DNA of 64,000 nt from JADKHR01 sp041917295. GTDB lineage: Bacteria; Elusimicrobiota; Elusimicrobia; FEN-1173. The stretch covers positions 1-64,000 of the forward strand of contig JAYRXX010000038.1 of NCBI GenBank assembly GCA_041917295.1. Direction: 5' to 3'. Of this stretch, positions 1 through 7,692 are shown one piece after another. The translations under genes were made by a program, and so were the position numbers. Numbering within the stretch: the stretch's first letter is position 1; the number at the start of each line of letters is the position of its first letter. The notes beneath the pieces were generated by a model, which worked only from the letters and a program-made list of their open reading frames with translations, searched no databases and was not told the DNA's origin.

Positions 1-1
1 A

Positions 2-88
2 GGGGACATTCGTCCCCGAGGGGACATTCGTCCCCAGGGGGACATTCGTCCCCGAGGGGACATTCGTCCCCAGGGGGACATTCTCCCC
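2..88. repeat. Tandem palindromic 18-bp repeat array
   Basis: Nearly five copies of an 18-bp unit with core GGGGACATTCGTCCCC lie end to end (cores at about 2-17, 20-35, 38-53, 56-71 and a decayed one at 74-88). Each core is an inverted repeat (GGGGAC/GTCCCC around ATTC) and could form a small hairpin. The array lies downstream of zapA and has no coding potential. The stretch 89-147 shows nothing else. It could act as an mRNA-end stabiliser or terminator, or be a REP-type repeat; the sequence does not decide. Confidence 0.85.
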
Positions 89-147
89 TTCAGCTGGAGA
101 AGAATGGGGGGAGAGGTTGGCGGGGGTCGGTTCGAAAAGATCTCGGT

Positions 148-447
148 TCACGAGAGCGCTTTTTCCAGGGCGTCCACCAGACCGCGCAGTTTGGTTTCAT
201 CTTGGGGCGACATTTCGCCGGCCAGCATTTTTTGTTTGGAGCCCATCTCGAAAGCGATGTTGAGCGCCGCCAACACCGCGATTTTTTGCGTGTCCACCAA
301 CCCCAGCTTTTCCGAAATCTCTTTCATCTTGGCGTCCACGTAGGCGGCCAGCTGGTTGGCTTCCAAGGGAGTCAGCGTGCCGGGATCCAATTCGTAGTTC
401 TTCCCGAAAATGTTCACCCGGATTTTTTCTTTCACCAGAGGGTTCAT
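148..447 (-). CDS. zapA: Cell division protein ZapA
   Basis: A 99-aa protein with the ZapA pattern: an N-terminal beta strand with VNIFGKNYEL followed by a long helix (VDAKMKEISEKLG) and a C-terminal coiled-coil. ZapA binds FtsZ in the cytoplasm and bundles Z-ring protofilaments. The length is normal for the family. The start overlaps the stop of the upstream coiled-coil gene by 4 bp (ATGA), so the two are probably translated together. Identification rests on the N-terminal signature and size; short coiled-coil proteins are easy to misassign, but this one fits well. Confidence 0.85.
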   Translation of the reverse strand: MNPLVKEKIRVNIFGKNYELDPGTLTPLEANQLAAYVDAKMKEISEKLGLVDTQKIAVLAALNIAFEMGSKQKMLAGEMSPQDETKLRGLVDALEKALS

Positions 448-680
448 CGAAGGTCCGCCTTATCCAACTTGGCGATAATTTTTTCCAACCGAACCCGGGT
501 TTTTTCCCGTTCGGCCAACAGGTCCCCGTGCTCACGCAACAATTTCCGGGCCCGACGGCTTTCTTCGTCCATCAACGCCACCTCCGCCATCAACCTTTCC
601 CGGTCTTTGCGAAGCGTGTGAATCTCCGCCGCCGCCAAACGGACCTTTTCCGCCAGTTTCGTTATAAGAGGAGACGCCAT
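444..680 (-). CDS. Short coiled-coil protein, ZapB-like partner of ZapA
   Basis: A 78-aa protein that is almost entirely one charged amphipathic helix with heptad spacing from about residue 5 to 75 (for example EIHTLRKDRERL and REHGDLLAEREKTRVRLEKI). It has no signal peptide or membrane segment. A small coiled-coil ORF directly upstream of zapA is common, and such proteins are often ZapB-like or of unknown function. Here it overlaps zapA by 4 bp and shares the promoter at 736-764. A role in Z-ring assembly is inferred only from this context; no catalytic motif is present. Confidence 0.6.
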   Translation of the reverse strand: MASPLITKLAEKVRLAAAEIHTLRKDRERLMAEVALMDEESRRARKLLREHGDLLAEREKTRVRLEKIIAKLDKADLR

Positions 681-735
681 GGATTATTTTTCAGGACCCG
701 TCGAATGGAAAATATTATCGCTCAACACATCGCAA

Positions 736-764
736 ATTATGACGCATTTTTTACAACTCAACAA
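736..764 (-). promoter_or_regulatory. Sigma70-type promoter for the zapB-like/zapA pair
   Basis: On the minus strand the sequence reads TTGTTG, a 17-bp spacer, then CATAAT. Transcription would start near 729, about 50 nt before the ATG at 680. This is the best match in the gap between the divergent genes at 680 and 855. Confidence 0.5.
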
Positions 765-818
765 TAAAAAAAAGTCCTGCCCTGGGGGACTCGGCCATGC
801 CGCGGGTCGCGCTTCTTT

Positions 819-847
819 TTGACAGGGAGGGCCCATTGCGATAGAAT
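819..847 (+). promoter_or_regulatory. Consensus sigma70 promoter, probably giving a leaderless mRNA
   Basis: TTGACA at 819-824, a 17-bp spacer, and TAGAAT at 842-847. The expected start point (about 7 nt after the -10 box) falls at 853-856, essentially on the ATG at 855. No separate Shine-Dalgarno sequence fits between them, so the transcript is predicted to be leaderless. Confidence 0.65.
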
Positions 848-854
848 CGGGGGC

Positions 855-1604
855 ATGAGCGGATCCCATTCGCGGTGGGCCAAGTCCAGTTATTTTTATT
901 GCGGCGCCGCTTTGGCGGCGGGAATTGGCGTGGTCGTCTTGCGCCTGATGGCGGGACCAAAAACAGCGTTGCCTTGGGCCGCGGCGTCCATTCCGTTTAT
1001 TTTTTGGGTGATCGTTCGGGCGTCTCTTTACACCCGGGTATACCGAGGGAAGAATTTAGCTATGGCGGGTCTGGTGTTGGCGTTTCTGGGGTTCAGCGAC
1101 GCGGTGGGCCAGATCAGTTACCATTACCTCTGGCGAAAAGCCTTTCTCTTAACAGGCCAGGACGCGGTATTCGAAAATCCGGCCGACGGATGGCGGGTTC
1201 GCTACCCGCGGGACTGGGCCTCGTTGCCGTTCAAAACCGGCCAAGTGACAACCACCGTTTTTAAACCCAACAAACTCACGCCGGCCCTGGAATTTTCCGT
1301 GACCCACCGACCCGCTGTCACGGGTACCGATTTGGAGTCGGCGGTTGACCTTTTCGTCTTGGACTTGCCCAAAAGCGGCGGCACTCAAATCCTGTTTCGC
1401 GGCCCGGTGCGTTACCCCCGATTCCAAAAAGCATACGAGGTTTCGTATGAAGATCCGGGCCAATCCATCGTTTTGCGTCATCGGGTGATTTTTTTGGCGA
1501 ACGCGGAGGGCCTCACGGTTTTGTCGGTGGCCGCCGCCCCCCATTGGATGAACCGGCTGGCCGCCGACGCCGAGCACTTCCTTTTCAGCTACGAACCAAT
1601 TTGA
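855..1604 (+). CDS. Membrane-anchored protein of unknown function
   Basis: A 249-aa protein not recognised as a named family. About three hydrophobic segments fill residues 10-100 (for example YFYCGAALAAGIGVVVLRL and LAMAGLVLAFLGF). A soluble domain of about 140 residues follows, beginning near FENPADGWRVRYPRDW, which resembles the beta-rich PsbP-like domain seen after membrane anchors. The ATG at 855 is preferred over the TTG at 819 because the TTG lies inside the -35 box of the promoter and the -10 box is only 7 bp before the ATG. The 3' end overlaps the convergent TVP38 gene by 16 bp. The function is unknown. Confidence 0.7.
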   Translation: MSGSHSRWAKSSYFYCGAALAAGIGVVVLRLMAGPKTALPWAAASIPFIFWVIVRASLYTRVYRGKNLAMAGLVLAFLGFSDAVGQISYHYLWRKAFLLTGQDAVFENPADGWRVRYPRDWASLPFKTGQVTTTVFKPNKLTPALEFSVTHRPAVTGTDLESAVDLFVLDLPKSGGTQILFRGPVRYPRFQKAYEVSYEDPGQSIVLRHRVIFLANAEGLTVLSVAAAPHWMNRLAADAEHFLFSYEPI

Positions 1605-2218
1605 TTTTCGGTCTTGGAGACCTTTTTTTTGCCCCGCCGGTTCATGACGATTCCAGTCGCCATCAAGGCGGCCATGAATCCGCCGCCCAACAGCAACGGC
1701 AACCCGTGTTTCGCCAGAGCTTGGCGAAACCCGCCCAGTCCGGCTTCGGTTAATATTTTCCACAAACTGTCCGATGACAGGGTGATCACCAACAACGACG
1801 GAAGAACTCCCACCGCCGTGGACCACAAAAACTGGCGGTATCGCATGTGCGACAACCCAACCAGATAATTTGTCACCACAAACGGCGGCAACCCCACTAA
1901 CCGGATCACCACCAATCCCCACGGACTGGGGTTGCGCAACAGAGCGGCCATATCCCGGTTGTGCCACCGACTAAAAATACGATTAAATCGATGCTGGCCC
2001 AACCATCGGGAAATATAAAAGGGTCCGGTGGCCCCCACCAAAATTGCCGCCATGTTTATAAGAAGTCCCGCCTTAAATCCGAACAGAACTCCCCCCGCCA
2101 CGGGGAACAGGCTCACCGGCGCCACGTGGCACGCCGCCACGAACATAACGAAAAACACAGGCAACGCCAGGGGCGTTCCTTTAATAAATTCAATCAAATG
2201 GATGAAATCATTCAGCAT
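1589..2218 (-). CDS. TVP38/TMEM64 (DedA-superfamily) membrane protein
   Basis: A 209-aa inner-membrane protein with about six hydrophobic segments and the VTT/SNARE-associated domain signature: a glycine-rich turn (FPVAGGVLFGFKAGLL), then FYISRWLG and VIRLVGLPPFVVTNYLVGLSHMR. Members of this superfamily are implicated in lipid flipping and undecaprenyl-phosphate or phospholipid trafficking; the substrate here cannot be read from sequence. The gene overlaps the preceding symporter gene by 11 bp, so it is the last gene of the murQ-namZ-symporter transcript. A link to cell-wall lipid-carrier recycling is attractive but is inference. Confidence 0.8.
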   Translation of the reverse strand: MLNDFIHLIEFIKGTPLALPVFFVMFVAACHVAPVSLFPVAGGVLFGFKAGLLINMAAILVGATGPFYISRWLGQHRFNRIFSRWHNRDMAALLRNPSPWGLVVIRLVGLPPFVVTNYLVGLSHMRYRQFLWSTAVGVLPSLLVITLSSDSLWKILTEAGLGGFRQALAKHGLPLLLGGGFMAALMATGIVMNRRGKKKVSKTENQIGS

Positions 2219-3707
2219 GGGTCTCCTCCGGTCCGGACAAAATATAACTTATCCCGAAGGTCAGCAGGGTCCCCCCGATCACCAACCAACTCCATCCCAT
2301 GGGCAAAAGCCCCTTTTCCGACAACACCAGCAGAACCGTGTTCACCCCCGCGCTCACGACCATGGCAACAATATTGATCAAACTTCGGCCCCGTCGCGTT
2401 AAAAGGCCCAGCAAAAAAACGCCCAGAAGCGACCCGAACGTCACCCCGCCAATTTTAAAGGCCAACCATAAAATATTGTCGAACCGGCTAAACCCCCACG
2501 CCAACAACGCCAGCACAATCCCAAATCCAACCACGCACCAGCGCGACAAGGCCAAAAGCCGACGATCGTCCAAAACCCGATTTATCCGACCGGAGATCGG
2601 CCTTACCACATCGGTCACAAACGACGTGGACAACGACGCCAACGGCGAATCGATCCCCGCCAAAACAATGGCCGACAGAAGAATTCCTTTCAACAACGAC
2701 GGCATTTCATGCCCGATGAAATGGGGAAACACCGCGTCCGGTTTGGTCGGCAACACCGCGCCGGGGTGGCCGGCGTAAAAGGCGTAGAGTCCCGCGCCCA
2801 CCGTCAAATAGATCAACAAAACGCCCAAACTGATCCCCAGCGTGGCCAGCAAGGTTTTTTGGCTTTCCCGACGGGTTTCCACGGTGAGCAAGCGTTGCAT
2901 CAAATCCTGGTCGGTGCCGAACGCGGCCATGGACCCAAAAAAACCGTTCAACACCGCCACCCAAAAAATGTTGGGGTTGTTAAAAAAATCGCGCAAAAAT
3001 CCCGAAGCCCCCACCGCCGGGCCGCCGTCAAAAACCGCCAACCGCCCGCCTTGGTGCGCCAGGGAAAAGAGACCCGCCAACCCGCCGTCCACCCGTCCCG
3101 CTAGAAAAACGATGGCCGCGATTCCCCCGCCGATAAAAACCGCCGCTTGCAAAACGTTGGTCCACACCACGGCCCGAATGCCGCCCCACCCCATGTAGAC
3201 GATTCCCACCCCGACAAAAATCAAAATCACGGGCACAATGTTCCACCCCACCAAAACCGACACCGCCAAACAGGCCGCCATCAACCGCACGCCCGACCCC
3301 AACAGCCGTGTCACAAAAAAGAAAAACGACGCGGCCACCTGGGTCCCCCATCCGAACCGGTTCGCCAGAAATTGATAAATGGATGTGCAGTTGAATTTAT
3401 AGAACGCCGGAATGAACAACGTGGCGATCACGATCCGCGCGGCCGCGGATCCCACAAAGAATTGCAGGTATTCCCAATTTTCCCGGTAAGCCGTGGCCGG
3501 AACCGAAATGATGGTCACCGCGCTGACTTCCGTGGCCACAAACGACAACGCCGCTGCCCACCCCGGCACGGTTCGCCCGCCCAAAAAGAACTCCTGCGTC
3601 GACGTCTGCCGCCGCCGAAAATAAAACCCCACCCCCACCATTCCCACCAGGAGAACGGCCAAAACCCCAAAATCCGCCCCCGACACCAGCGCGTCACCTA
3701 AAAACAT
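2208..3707 (-). CDS. Na+/solute symporter (SSS family), candidate amino-sugar importer
   Basis: A 499-aa polytopic protein with about 13 hydrophobic segments and SSS-family hallmarks: the early FLGGRTVPGWAAALSFVATEVSA segment, a conserved unwound-helix region, FGTDQDLMQRLL, and late GILLSAIVLAGIDSPLASLSTSF, where small hydroxyl residues line the Na2 site in family members. Length is typical. Some SSS proteins carry sugars, sialic acid or amino acids. Its position downstream of murQ and namZ suggests import of MurNAc, GlcNAc or a murein disaccharide, in the role PTS transporters play elsewhere. Substrate is inferred from context only. A 286-bp gap with a long hairpin separates it from namZ. 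Confidence 0.8.
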   Translation of the reverse strand: MFLGDALVSGADFGVLAVLLVGMVGVGFYFRRRQTSTQEFFLGGRTVPGWAAALSFVATEVSAVTIISVPATAYRENWEYLQFFVGSAAARIVIATLFIPAFYKFNCTSIYQFLANRFGWGTQVAASFFFFVTRLLGSGVRLMAACLAVSVLVGWNIVPVILIFVGVGIVYMGWGGIRAVVWTNVLQAAVFIGGGIAAIVFLAGRVDGGLAGLFSLAHQGGRLAVFDGGPAVGASGFLRDFFNNPNIFWVAVLNGFFGSMAAFGTDQDLMQRLLTVETRRESQKTLLATLGISLGVLLIYLTVGAGLYAFYAGHPGAVLPTKPDAVFPHFIGHEMPSLLKGILLSAIVLAGIDSPLASLSTSFVTDVVRPISGRINRVLDDRRLLALSRWCVVGFGIVLALLAWGFSRFDNILWLAFKIGGVTFGSLLGVFLLGLLTRRGRSLINIVAMVVSAGVNTVLLVLSEKGLLPMGWSWLVIGGTLLTFGISYILSGPEETHAE

Positions 3708-3785
3708 TTTTTCTCCAAGAATCCAAAAAATGACTATAAAAAATTTATCACCGCGTAACAGCGATCAGCGTCTCGGCACCCACAA

Positions 3786-3962
3786 GGGCCCTGGGGTATT
3801 TCGGCCAGGCCCTTGAGGCGTTATGAGCACGATTTTGTGCCGGTAGCGGGGCCGACCCTGTCCGATCCGGCCCGTGGGATTTTTAGGGCCGGAAGTTGGG
3901 TCGGCCTCCGGCGCAAAATCGCGCGCAAGCCGTTCGGGACTGGACGAAATACCCCAGGGCCC
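3786..3962. repeat. 177-bp imperfect inverted-repeat (MITE-like) element
   Basis: The ends are an exact 18-bp inverted repeat (GGGCCCTGGGGTATTTCG at 3786-3803, its complement at 3945-3962). The similarity continues inward along both arms (GGCCGACCC/GGGTCGGCC, CGATTTTGTGCCGG against its CGCAAAATCGCG counterpart, TCCGGCCC/GGGCCGGA) to a loop of about 12 nt (GTGGGATTTTTA). The whole stretch is an inverted duplication with arms of about 80-88 nt. It lies between the stop of namZ and the start of the symporter gene. No transposase or clear target-site duplication is visible. It may also act as an RNA hairpin that tunes symporter expression. Confidence 0.75.
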
Positions 3963-3993
3963 CCCCGTGCAGCGCGCGGAATTAATTTTAAGT

Positions 3994-5190
3994 TTACGGA
4001 TACAACAGGAAATCTTTTCGCTGTTCCTTAAAGTCATCGGCGCTTTTGTGGATCCGGTCCAAAATGGTTTCCGCCGATTCTCCCGCCTTAAACCATGTTT
4101 CAAATTCTCCGGATCCCACCACCCGGGGCATCTCGGCCCAACGGGGCTGAAACTCTTTGGGGGACAAATCCCGTAACAAACACGCCATGTGAACAAACAA
4201 GTCCACCGGCCGGGCGGTGTAGACGTTGGTAACCCTCACTTGAACCCCTCGGCACAGTTTGTTTTTGTAAAGGTCTGATTTTGGGGTGAACGTAACCGCT
4301 TTGAACCGAAACCCGCTCAACCCCAGTTTCGTCAATCGTTTCTCCAGCGTGTTCTTTTTCACCCAAGGCGCACCGATCAGGGCGAAGGGCTTGTCGGTCC
4401 CTCGTCCCACAGACACGTTGGTTGACTCAAAGGCCCCCAACCCGGCGTAGAGCAAGGCGGTGTTGGATGAACGAATGTTGGGCGACGGAGGAACAAACGT
4501 GAGACCGGTGTCTCGCCACGCCATCCACCGTTTCCATCCGCGCAGGGGAACGGGAAGCAACCGGGCGTTCAAACCGGCTTGGGCGTTGTGCCAGCGGGCC
4601 AGTTCCGCCATGGTCATTCCATGCCGCGTTGGAACCGAATAATACGCCGTAAAATGACGAACATCCGTGGACAACACAATCCCTTCCACGACCTCCCCTC
4701 CCAACGGGTTGGGGCGATCCAATACAACGAACTCCAAATCGGCTTTGGCGGCCTCTTCCAGGGCGTAGGCCAGGGTGGTGATGTACGTGTAAAATCGCGC
4801 GCCCACGTCCGGAAGATCGCACACCAAGACGTCGATGTTTCTCAATTGGTCCGGAGTGGGCCGTTTGGCTTCCCCGTAAAGACTGAGGATCGGAATGGCT
4901 GTCCCGGGCAACACACTGTCGGGCACCAATTGGCCATGCTCCATTTTTCCGGAAAACCCATGCTCCGGCGTGAACACCGCCGACAAGGTCACGCCGGGCG
5001 CTTCTTGCAAAAGGTCAACCAAATGCCGGCCTTTGCGATCGACCGAGGCGTGGTTGGCGATCACCGCAACCCGTTTGCCCAACAACGGAGCAAAGTTTTC
5101 TTCCACCAACACGTCCAACCCGGTTTTAACCTGGGCGGATAAAACGCTCGCGGCGAAAACGATCCCCGCCGTCACCAAACGTCGTTTCAT
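3994..5190 (-). CDS. namZ: Exo-beta-N-acetylmuramidase NamZ (DUF1343)
   Basis: A 398-aa protein of the DUF1343 family, whose characterised members remove MurNAc from the non-reducing end of peptidoglycan. Family features seen: VFTPEHGFSGK near residue 75, SLYGEAKRPTPDQL, DLPDVGARFYTYITT, and the catalytic-region VLDRPNPLGG. The first 18 residues form a signal peptide (MKRR charge, hydrophobic core, LSA cleavage region), so it acts in the periplasm. The ATG at 5190 overlaps the murQ stop by 4 bp, which fixes the start over a longer in-frame extension to 5415. Together with MurQ, NagZ and the kinase it defines a murein-recycling unit. Confidence 0.88.
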   Translation of the reverse strand: MKRRLVTAGIVFAASVLSAQVKTGLDVLVEENFAPLLGKRVAVIANHASVDRKGRHLVDLLQEAPGVTLSAVFTPEHGFSGKMEHGQLVPDSVLPGTAIPILSLYGEAKRPTPDQLRNIDVLVCDLPDVGARFYTYITTLAYALEEAAKADLEFVVLDRPNPLGGEVVEGIVLSTDVRHFTAYYSVPTRHGMTMAELARWHNAQAGLNARLLPVPLRGWKRWMAWRDTGLTFVPPSPNIRSSNTALLYAGLGAFESTNVSVGRGTDKPFALIGAPWVKKNTLEKRLTKLGLSGFRFKAVTFTPKSDLYKNKLCRGVQVRVTNVYTARPVDLFVHMACLLRDLSPKEFQPRWAEMPRVVGSGEFETWFKAGESAETILDRIHKSADDFKEQRKDFLLYP

Positions 5191-6074
5191 GAGCTCAACA
5201 CCTCCCGAAGAAATCCCCCCGCCCGCGCCAATTTTTCCTGCGCGTCCGGACGGGATAACGAAAGTCGTGCCATCACAATGGCTGTTTTCACGTTGCCCCC
5301 GGCCCGATCCAACAGCCGGGGCGCCTGCCTTGAAGAAACTCGCCCCAGCAGAGAAACCAGCCGAGCGGCCCGAGCTCGCAACTTTTTCGAGCGGGGTTGC
5401 ACATCCACCATCCACTGCCCATATACTTTACCCAACCGAACCATGGTCAAGGTGGTCAGCATGTTTAGTATCATTTTGGTGGCGGTGCCCGCTTTCAGGC
5501 GGGTGGACCCGGTTAAAATTTCGGGGCCGGTGGCCAACACGATTCGCCCGTCGGCGACGATCCGCGCGGTTGGGTTGCAGGTGATAAACAGGGTAGCGGC
5601 TTTGTTTCGTCGGGCCAACGCCAACGCCGAGCGGGCAAAGGGCGTGACCCCGCTGGCGGCCACGGCCACAACAACGTCCGCGGGGTGAAACGATTCTCCC
5701 CGCCGTAACAGGAACGGCTGGTCTTCCGCCCCTTCCTTGGACCGAAACACGCTGGACCGGCCCCCCGCCATGAACGCCCGAATCAAAGAAGGCGGGGTGC
5801 TGAATGTGGGCGGACATTCCGCCGCTTCCAACACGCACAAGCGGCCGCTGGTGCCCGCGCCCACAAAAATCAGGCGCCCGCCCCGGGCCATCCGGTCCGT
5901 GATCAGCTGAACGGCCCGAAGGACATCCCGTTTGGCTCGGGCCACGGCTCGGACGGCCGATCGGTTTTCGGCGTCCATCAGGTCAAACATGTGGGCAGGC
6001 GACATCCGGTCAAGGTCCGCTGAACGAGGATGGGGTTTTTCGGTCGCCAGTCTTCCGTAAGATTGCGCGTCCAT
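5187..6074 (-). CDS. murQ: N-acetylmuramic acid 6-phosphate etherase MurQ
   Basis: A 295-aa SIS-domain lyase that splits the D-lactyl ether of MurNAc-6-P to give GlcNAc-6-P and lactate in the cytoplasm. The hallmark FVGAGTSGRLCVLEAAECPPTF region lies near residues 55-75, followed by the second sugar-phosphate loop VAASGVTPFA and the C-terminal helical domain. Length matches the family (about 300 aa). The ATG at 6074 (MDAQSYGRLATEKPHP) is chosen because family homology starts there; a longer in-frame start at 6176 would run into the divergent nagZ. Only 34 bp separate it from nagZ, so the two promoters must overlap. Confidence 0.93.
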   Translation of the reverse strand: MDAQSYGRLATEKPHPRSADLDRMSPAHMFDLMDAENRSAVRAVARAKRDVLRAVQLITDRMARGGRLIFVGAGTSGRLCVLEAAECPPTFSTPPSLIRAFMAGGRSSVFRSKEGAEDQPFLLRRGESFHPADVVVAVAASGVTPFARSALALARRNKAATLFITCNPTARIVADGRIVLATGPEILTGSTRLKAGTATKMILNMLTTLTMVRLGKVYGQWMVDVQPRSKKLRARAARLVSLLGRVSSRQAPRLLDRAGGNVKTAIVMARLSLSRPDAQEKLARAGGFLREVLSS

Positions 6075-6108
6075 GGCGATCAGAATATCAATTTTATAAG
6101 GATAATTT

Positions 6109-7692
6109 ATGGCGACTTCCTTTGATGGGCTTATCGGACAAACGTTGGTTTTTGGGATCCCCGGCCCCGTACTCACGAAACGGGATATTCAACTGTTCCG
6201 GGACACCCACGCGGGAGGCTTGATTCTTTACCGGATCAACTTTCAATCCCCGACACAAATAAAACAACTGGTCAAAAATTTGGAAGAAGCCTTGGGCCGC
6301 CGGTTGTTGGTCACTGTCGACCACGAAGGGGGCCGGGTGGTGATGTTCCAATCAGGGGTGACCATTTTTCCCGACAATTTGGCGTTCGGCGCTGTGGGTA
6401 AAACCGCCTTTGCCCGCGCTCAAGGGACCATTGAAGGCCGTGAACTTCGGCGGTTGGGGATGGACGTGGCGTTTTCGCCGACGGTAGACGTCTTAACCGA
6501 CGCGTTCAGCCCCAACATCGGGATTCGGTCCTACGGGCAGGACCCGAAAGTGGTTTCCCGGCTGGCCGTGGCGCGAATACGCGCCCTGCAACGGGAACGG
6601 GTGAGCGCCTGCGCGAAACATTTCCCCGGGTTGGGCCCCGCCACCTTGGACCCGCACCTCGACCTGCCCACCATCTCCGTGAAATGGGCCGAACTGCGTC
6701 GTCGCCATCTTGTTCCGTTTAAAGCCGCCATTCAGGCTGGGGTGGACATGATCATGTCGTCTCATCCCCTTTACCCCCACCTGGACCCGACTCCCAAAAC
6801 GCCGGCCACTTTTTCCCGACGGCTTATGACGGATTTGCTTCGCCGCGAAATGGGATTTAAAGGCGTGGCCGCTTCGGACGATTTGGAAATGGGAGCCCTG
6901 CGATCCTTGACCACCGTCGGTCAAGCGGCCGTTCTGGCCGCCCGGGCCGGCCACGACCTGATCTTGTGTTGCCATAAAGAAAATCTCCAACGGCACGTTT
7001 TTCAATCCCTAAAAGAGGCCTACCAAAAAGGAGAGCTGTCCGTAAAAGACCTCGAACAGTCGGTGGCCCGAATACAGTCCCTCAGGGGCCAACACGGCCC
7101 CCGTTTTTCCAACGGACGTCCCCAGGCGGACCCCGCTGGTAAAAATCTCGGTCGCACCGTGGCCCGAGGAGCCGTCCAAGTCACAACAGGCCAAGTGAGC
7201 CTCCCCCTCCCAGCCACGAAAACTCTACTGGGCGTTCCTCTCCCCTTGGGAGAGGATGTCCCGAAGGGACAGGTGAGGGAAAAAGCGCTTTCCACTGTCC
7301 TAATTCTGTTTCCGCGCCTGTCCGAAATGTCCCAAACGATCATGGTCGAACCCGACCTTCTCCACGAAAGAAAATTTCTGGAGAACCATGTTTCTTACCC
7401 CGGAAAAAAAATCCAGCTGTTGCCGTTGAACCCAAGCGCGGGGGATATTCAACGGGCGGCGAAACATGCCGCCACTTCGGACACCACTGTTTTCTTTTGT
7501 TACGACGCCCACCTCCAACCCGGAAACCGACGGATGCTGGAACGTCTGCAACGCACGACCCCCCGGCTCGTTCTGGTTCTCTTACGCGACCCCTACGACC
7601 GTGTCTGGGCAAAGAAAAACACAACCGTCCTCACCGCCTTCGGATACCGCCAGGCTCAACTGGAAGCCTGCCTGGAAACTATTTTTTCATGA
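6109..7692 (+). CDS. nagZ: Beta-N-acetylhexosaminidase NagZ (GH3), long form
   Basis: A 527-aa glycoside hydrolase family 3 enzyme that removes GlcNAc from muropeptides. There is no signal peptide, so it is cytoplasmic. Seen: VDHEGGRV (residues about 70-77), KHFPG followed by the mobile-loop dyad in LDPHLDLP, and the nucleophile Asp in ASDDLEMGAL. The usual KHFPGHG reads KHFPGLG here. Beyond the barrel (about residue 330) it has an extra C-terminal domain of about 190 residues, as in longer NagZ proteins. A palindromic repeat at 7237-7279 is translated in frame at about residues 377-391, on the linker. AAGGAT precedes the ATG; the stop overlaps the kinase start (ATGA). Confidence 0.9.
   Translation: MATSFDGLIGQTLVFGIPGPVLTKRDIQLFRDTHAGGLILYRINFQSPTQIKQLVKNLEEALGRRLLVTVDHEGGRVVMFQSGVTIFPDNLAFGAVGKTAFARAQGTIEGRELRRLGMDVAFSPTVDVLTDAFSPNIGIRSYGQDPKVVSRLAVARIRALQRERVSACAKHFPGLGPATLDPHLDLPTISVKWAELRRRHLVPFKAAIQAGVDMIMSSHPLYPHLDPTPKTPATFSRRLMTDLLRREMGFKGVAASDDLEMGALRSLTTVGQAAVLAARAGHDLILCCHKENLQRHVFQSLKEAYQKGELSVKDLEQSVARIQSLRGQHGPRFSNGRPQADPAGKNLGRTVARGAVQVTTGQVSLPLPATKTLLGVPLPLGEDVPKGQVREKALSTVLILFPRLSEMSQTIMVEPDLLHERKFLENHVSYPGKKIQLLPLNPSAGDIQRAAKHAATSDTTVFFCYDAHLQPGNRRMLERLQRTTPRLVLVLLRDPYDRVWAKKNTTVLTAFGYRQAQLEACLETIFS
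7237..7279. repeat. REP-like palindrome inserted in frame in nagZ
   Basis: Contains CCTCTCCCCTTGGGAGAGG (hairpin), then GTCCCGAAGGGAC (hairpin), then AGGTGAGGG. This arrangement is the common CCCTCTCCCC...GGGTGAGGG intergenic repeat type; related sequence recurs at 60030-60125. Here it is read through as codons for about LPLGEDVPKGQVRE without a frameshift. Confidence 0.75.

Noticed and set aside
2..88. Possible CRISPR array
   Set aside because: The units are directly adjacent with only 2-bp joins; there are no spacers and no cas genes.
3786..3962. 6S RNA or another known structural RNA
   Set aside because: Length and hairpin shape fit loosely, but there is no recognisable 6S sequence and the arms look like an inverted duplication with non-compensatory changes.
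5191..5415. Longer start for NamZ
   Set aside because: It would lie entirely within murQ and hide the signal peptide; the ATGA overlap at 5187-5190 marks the start.
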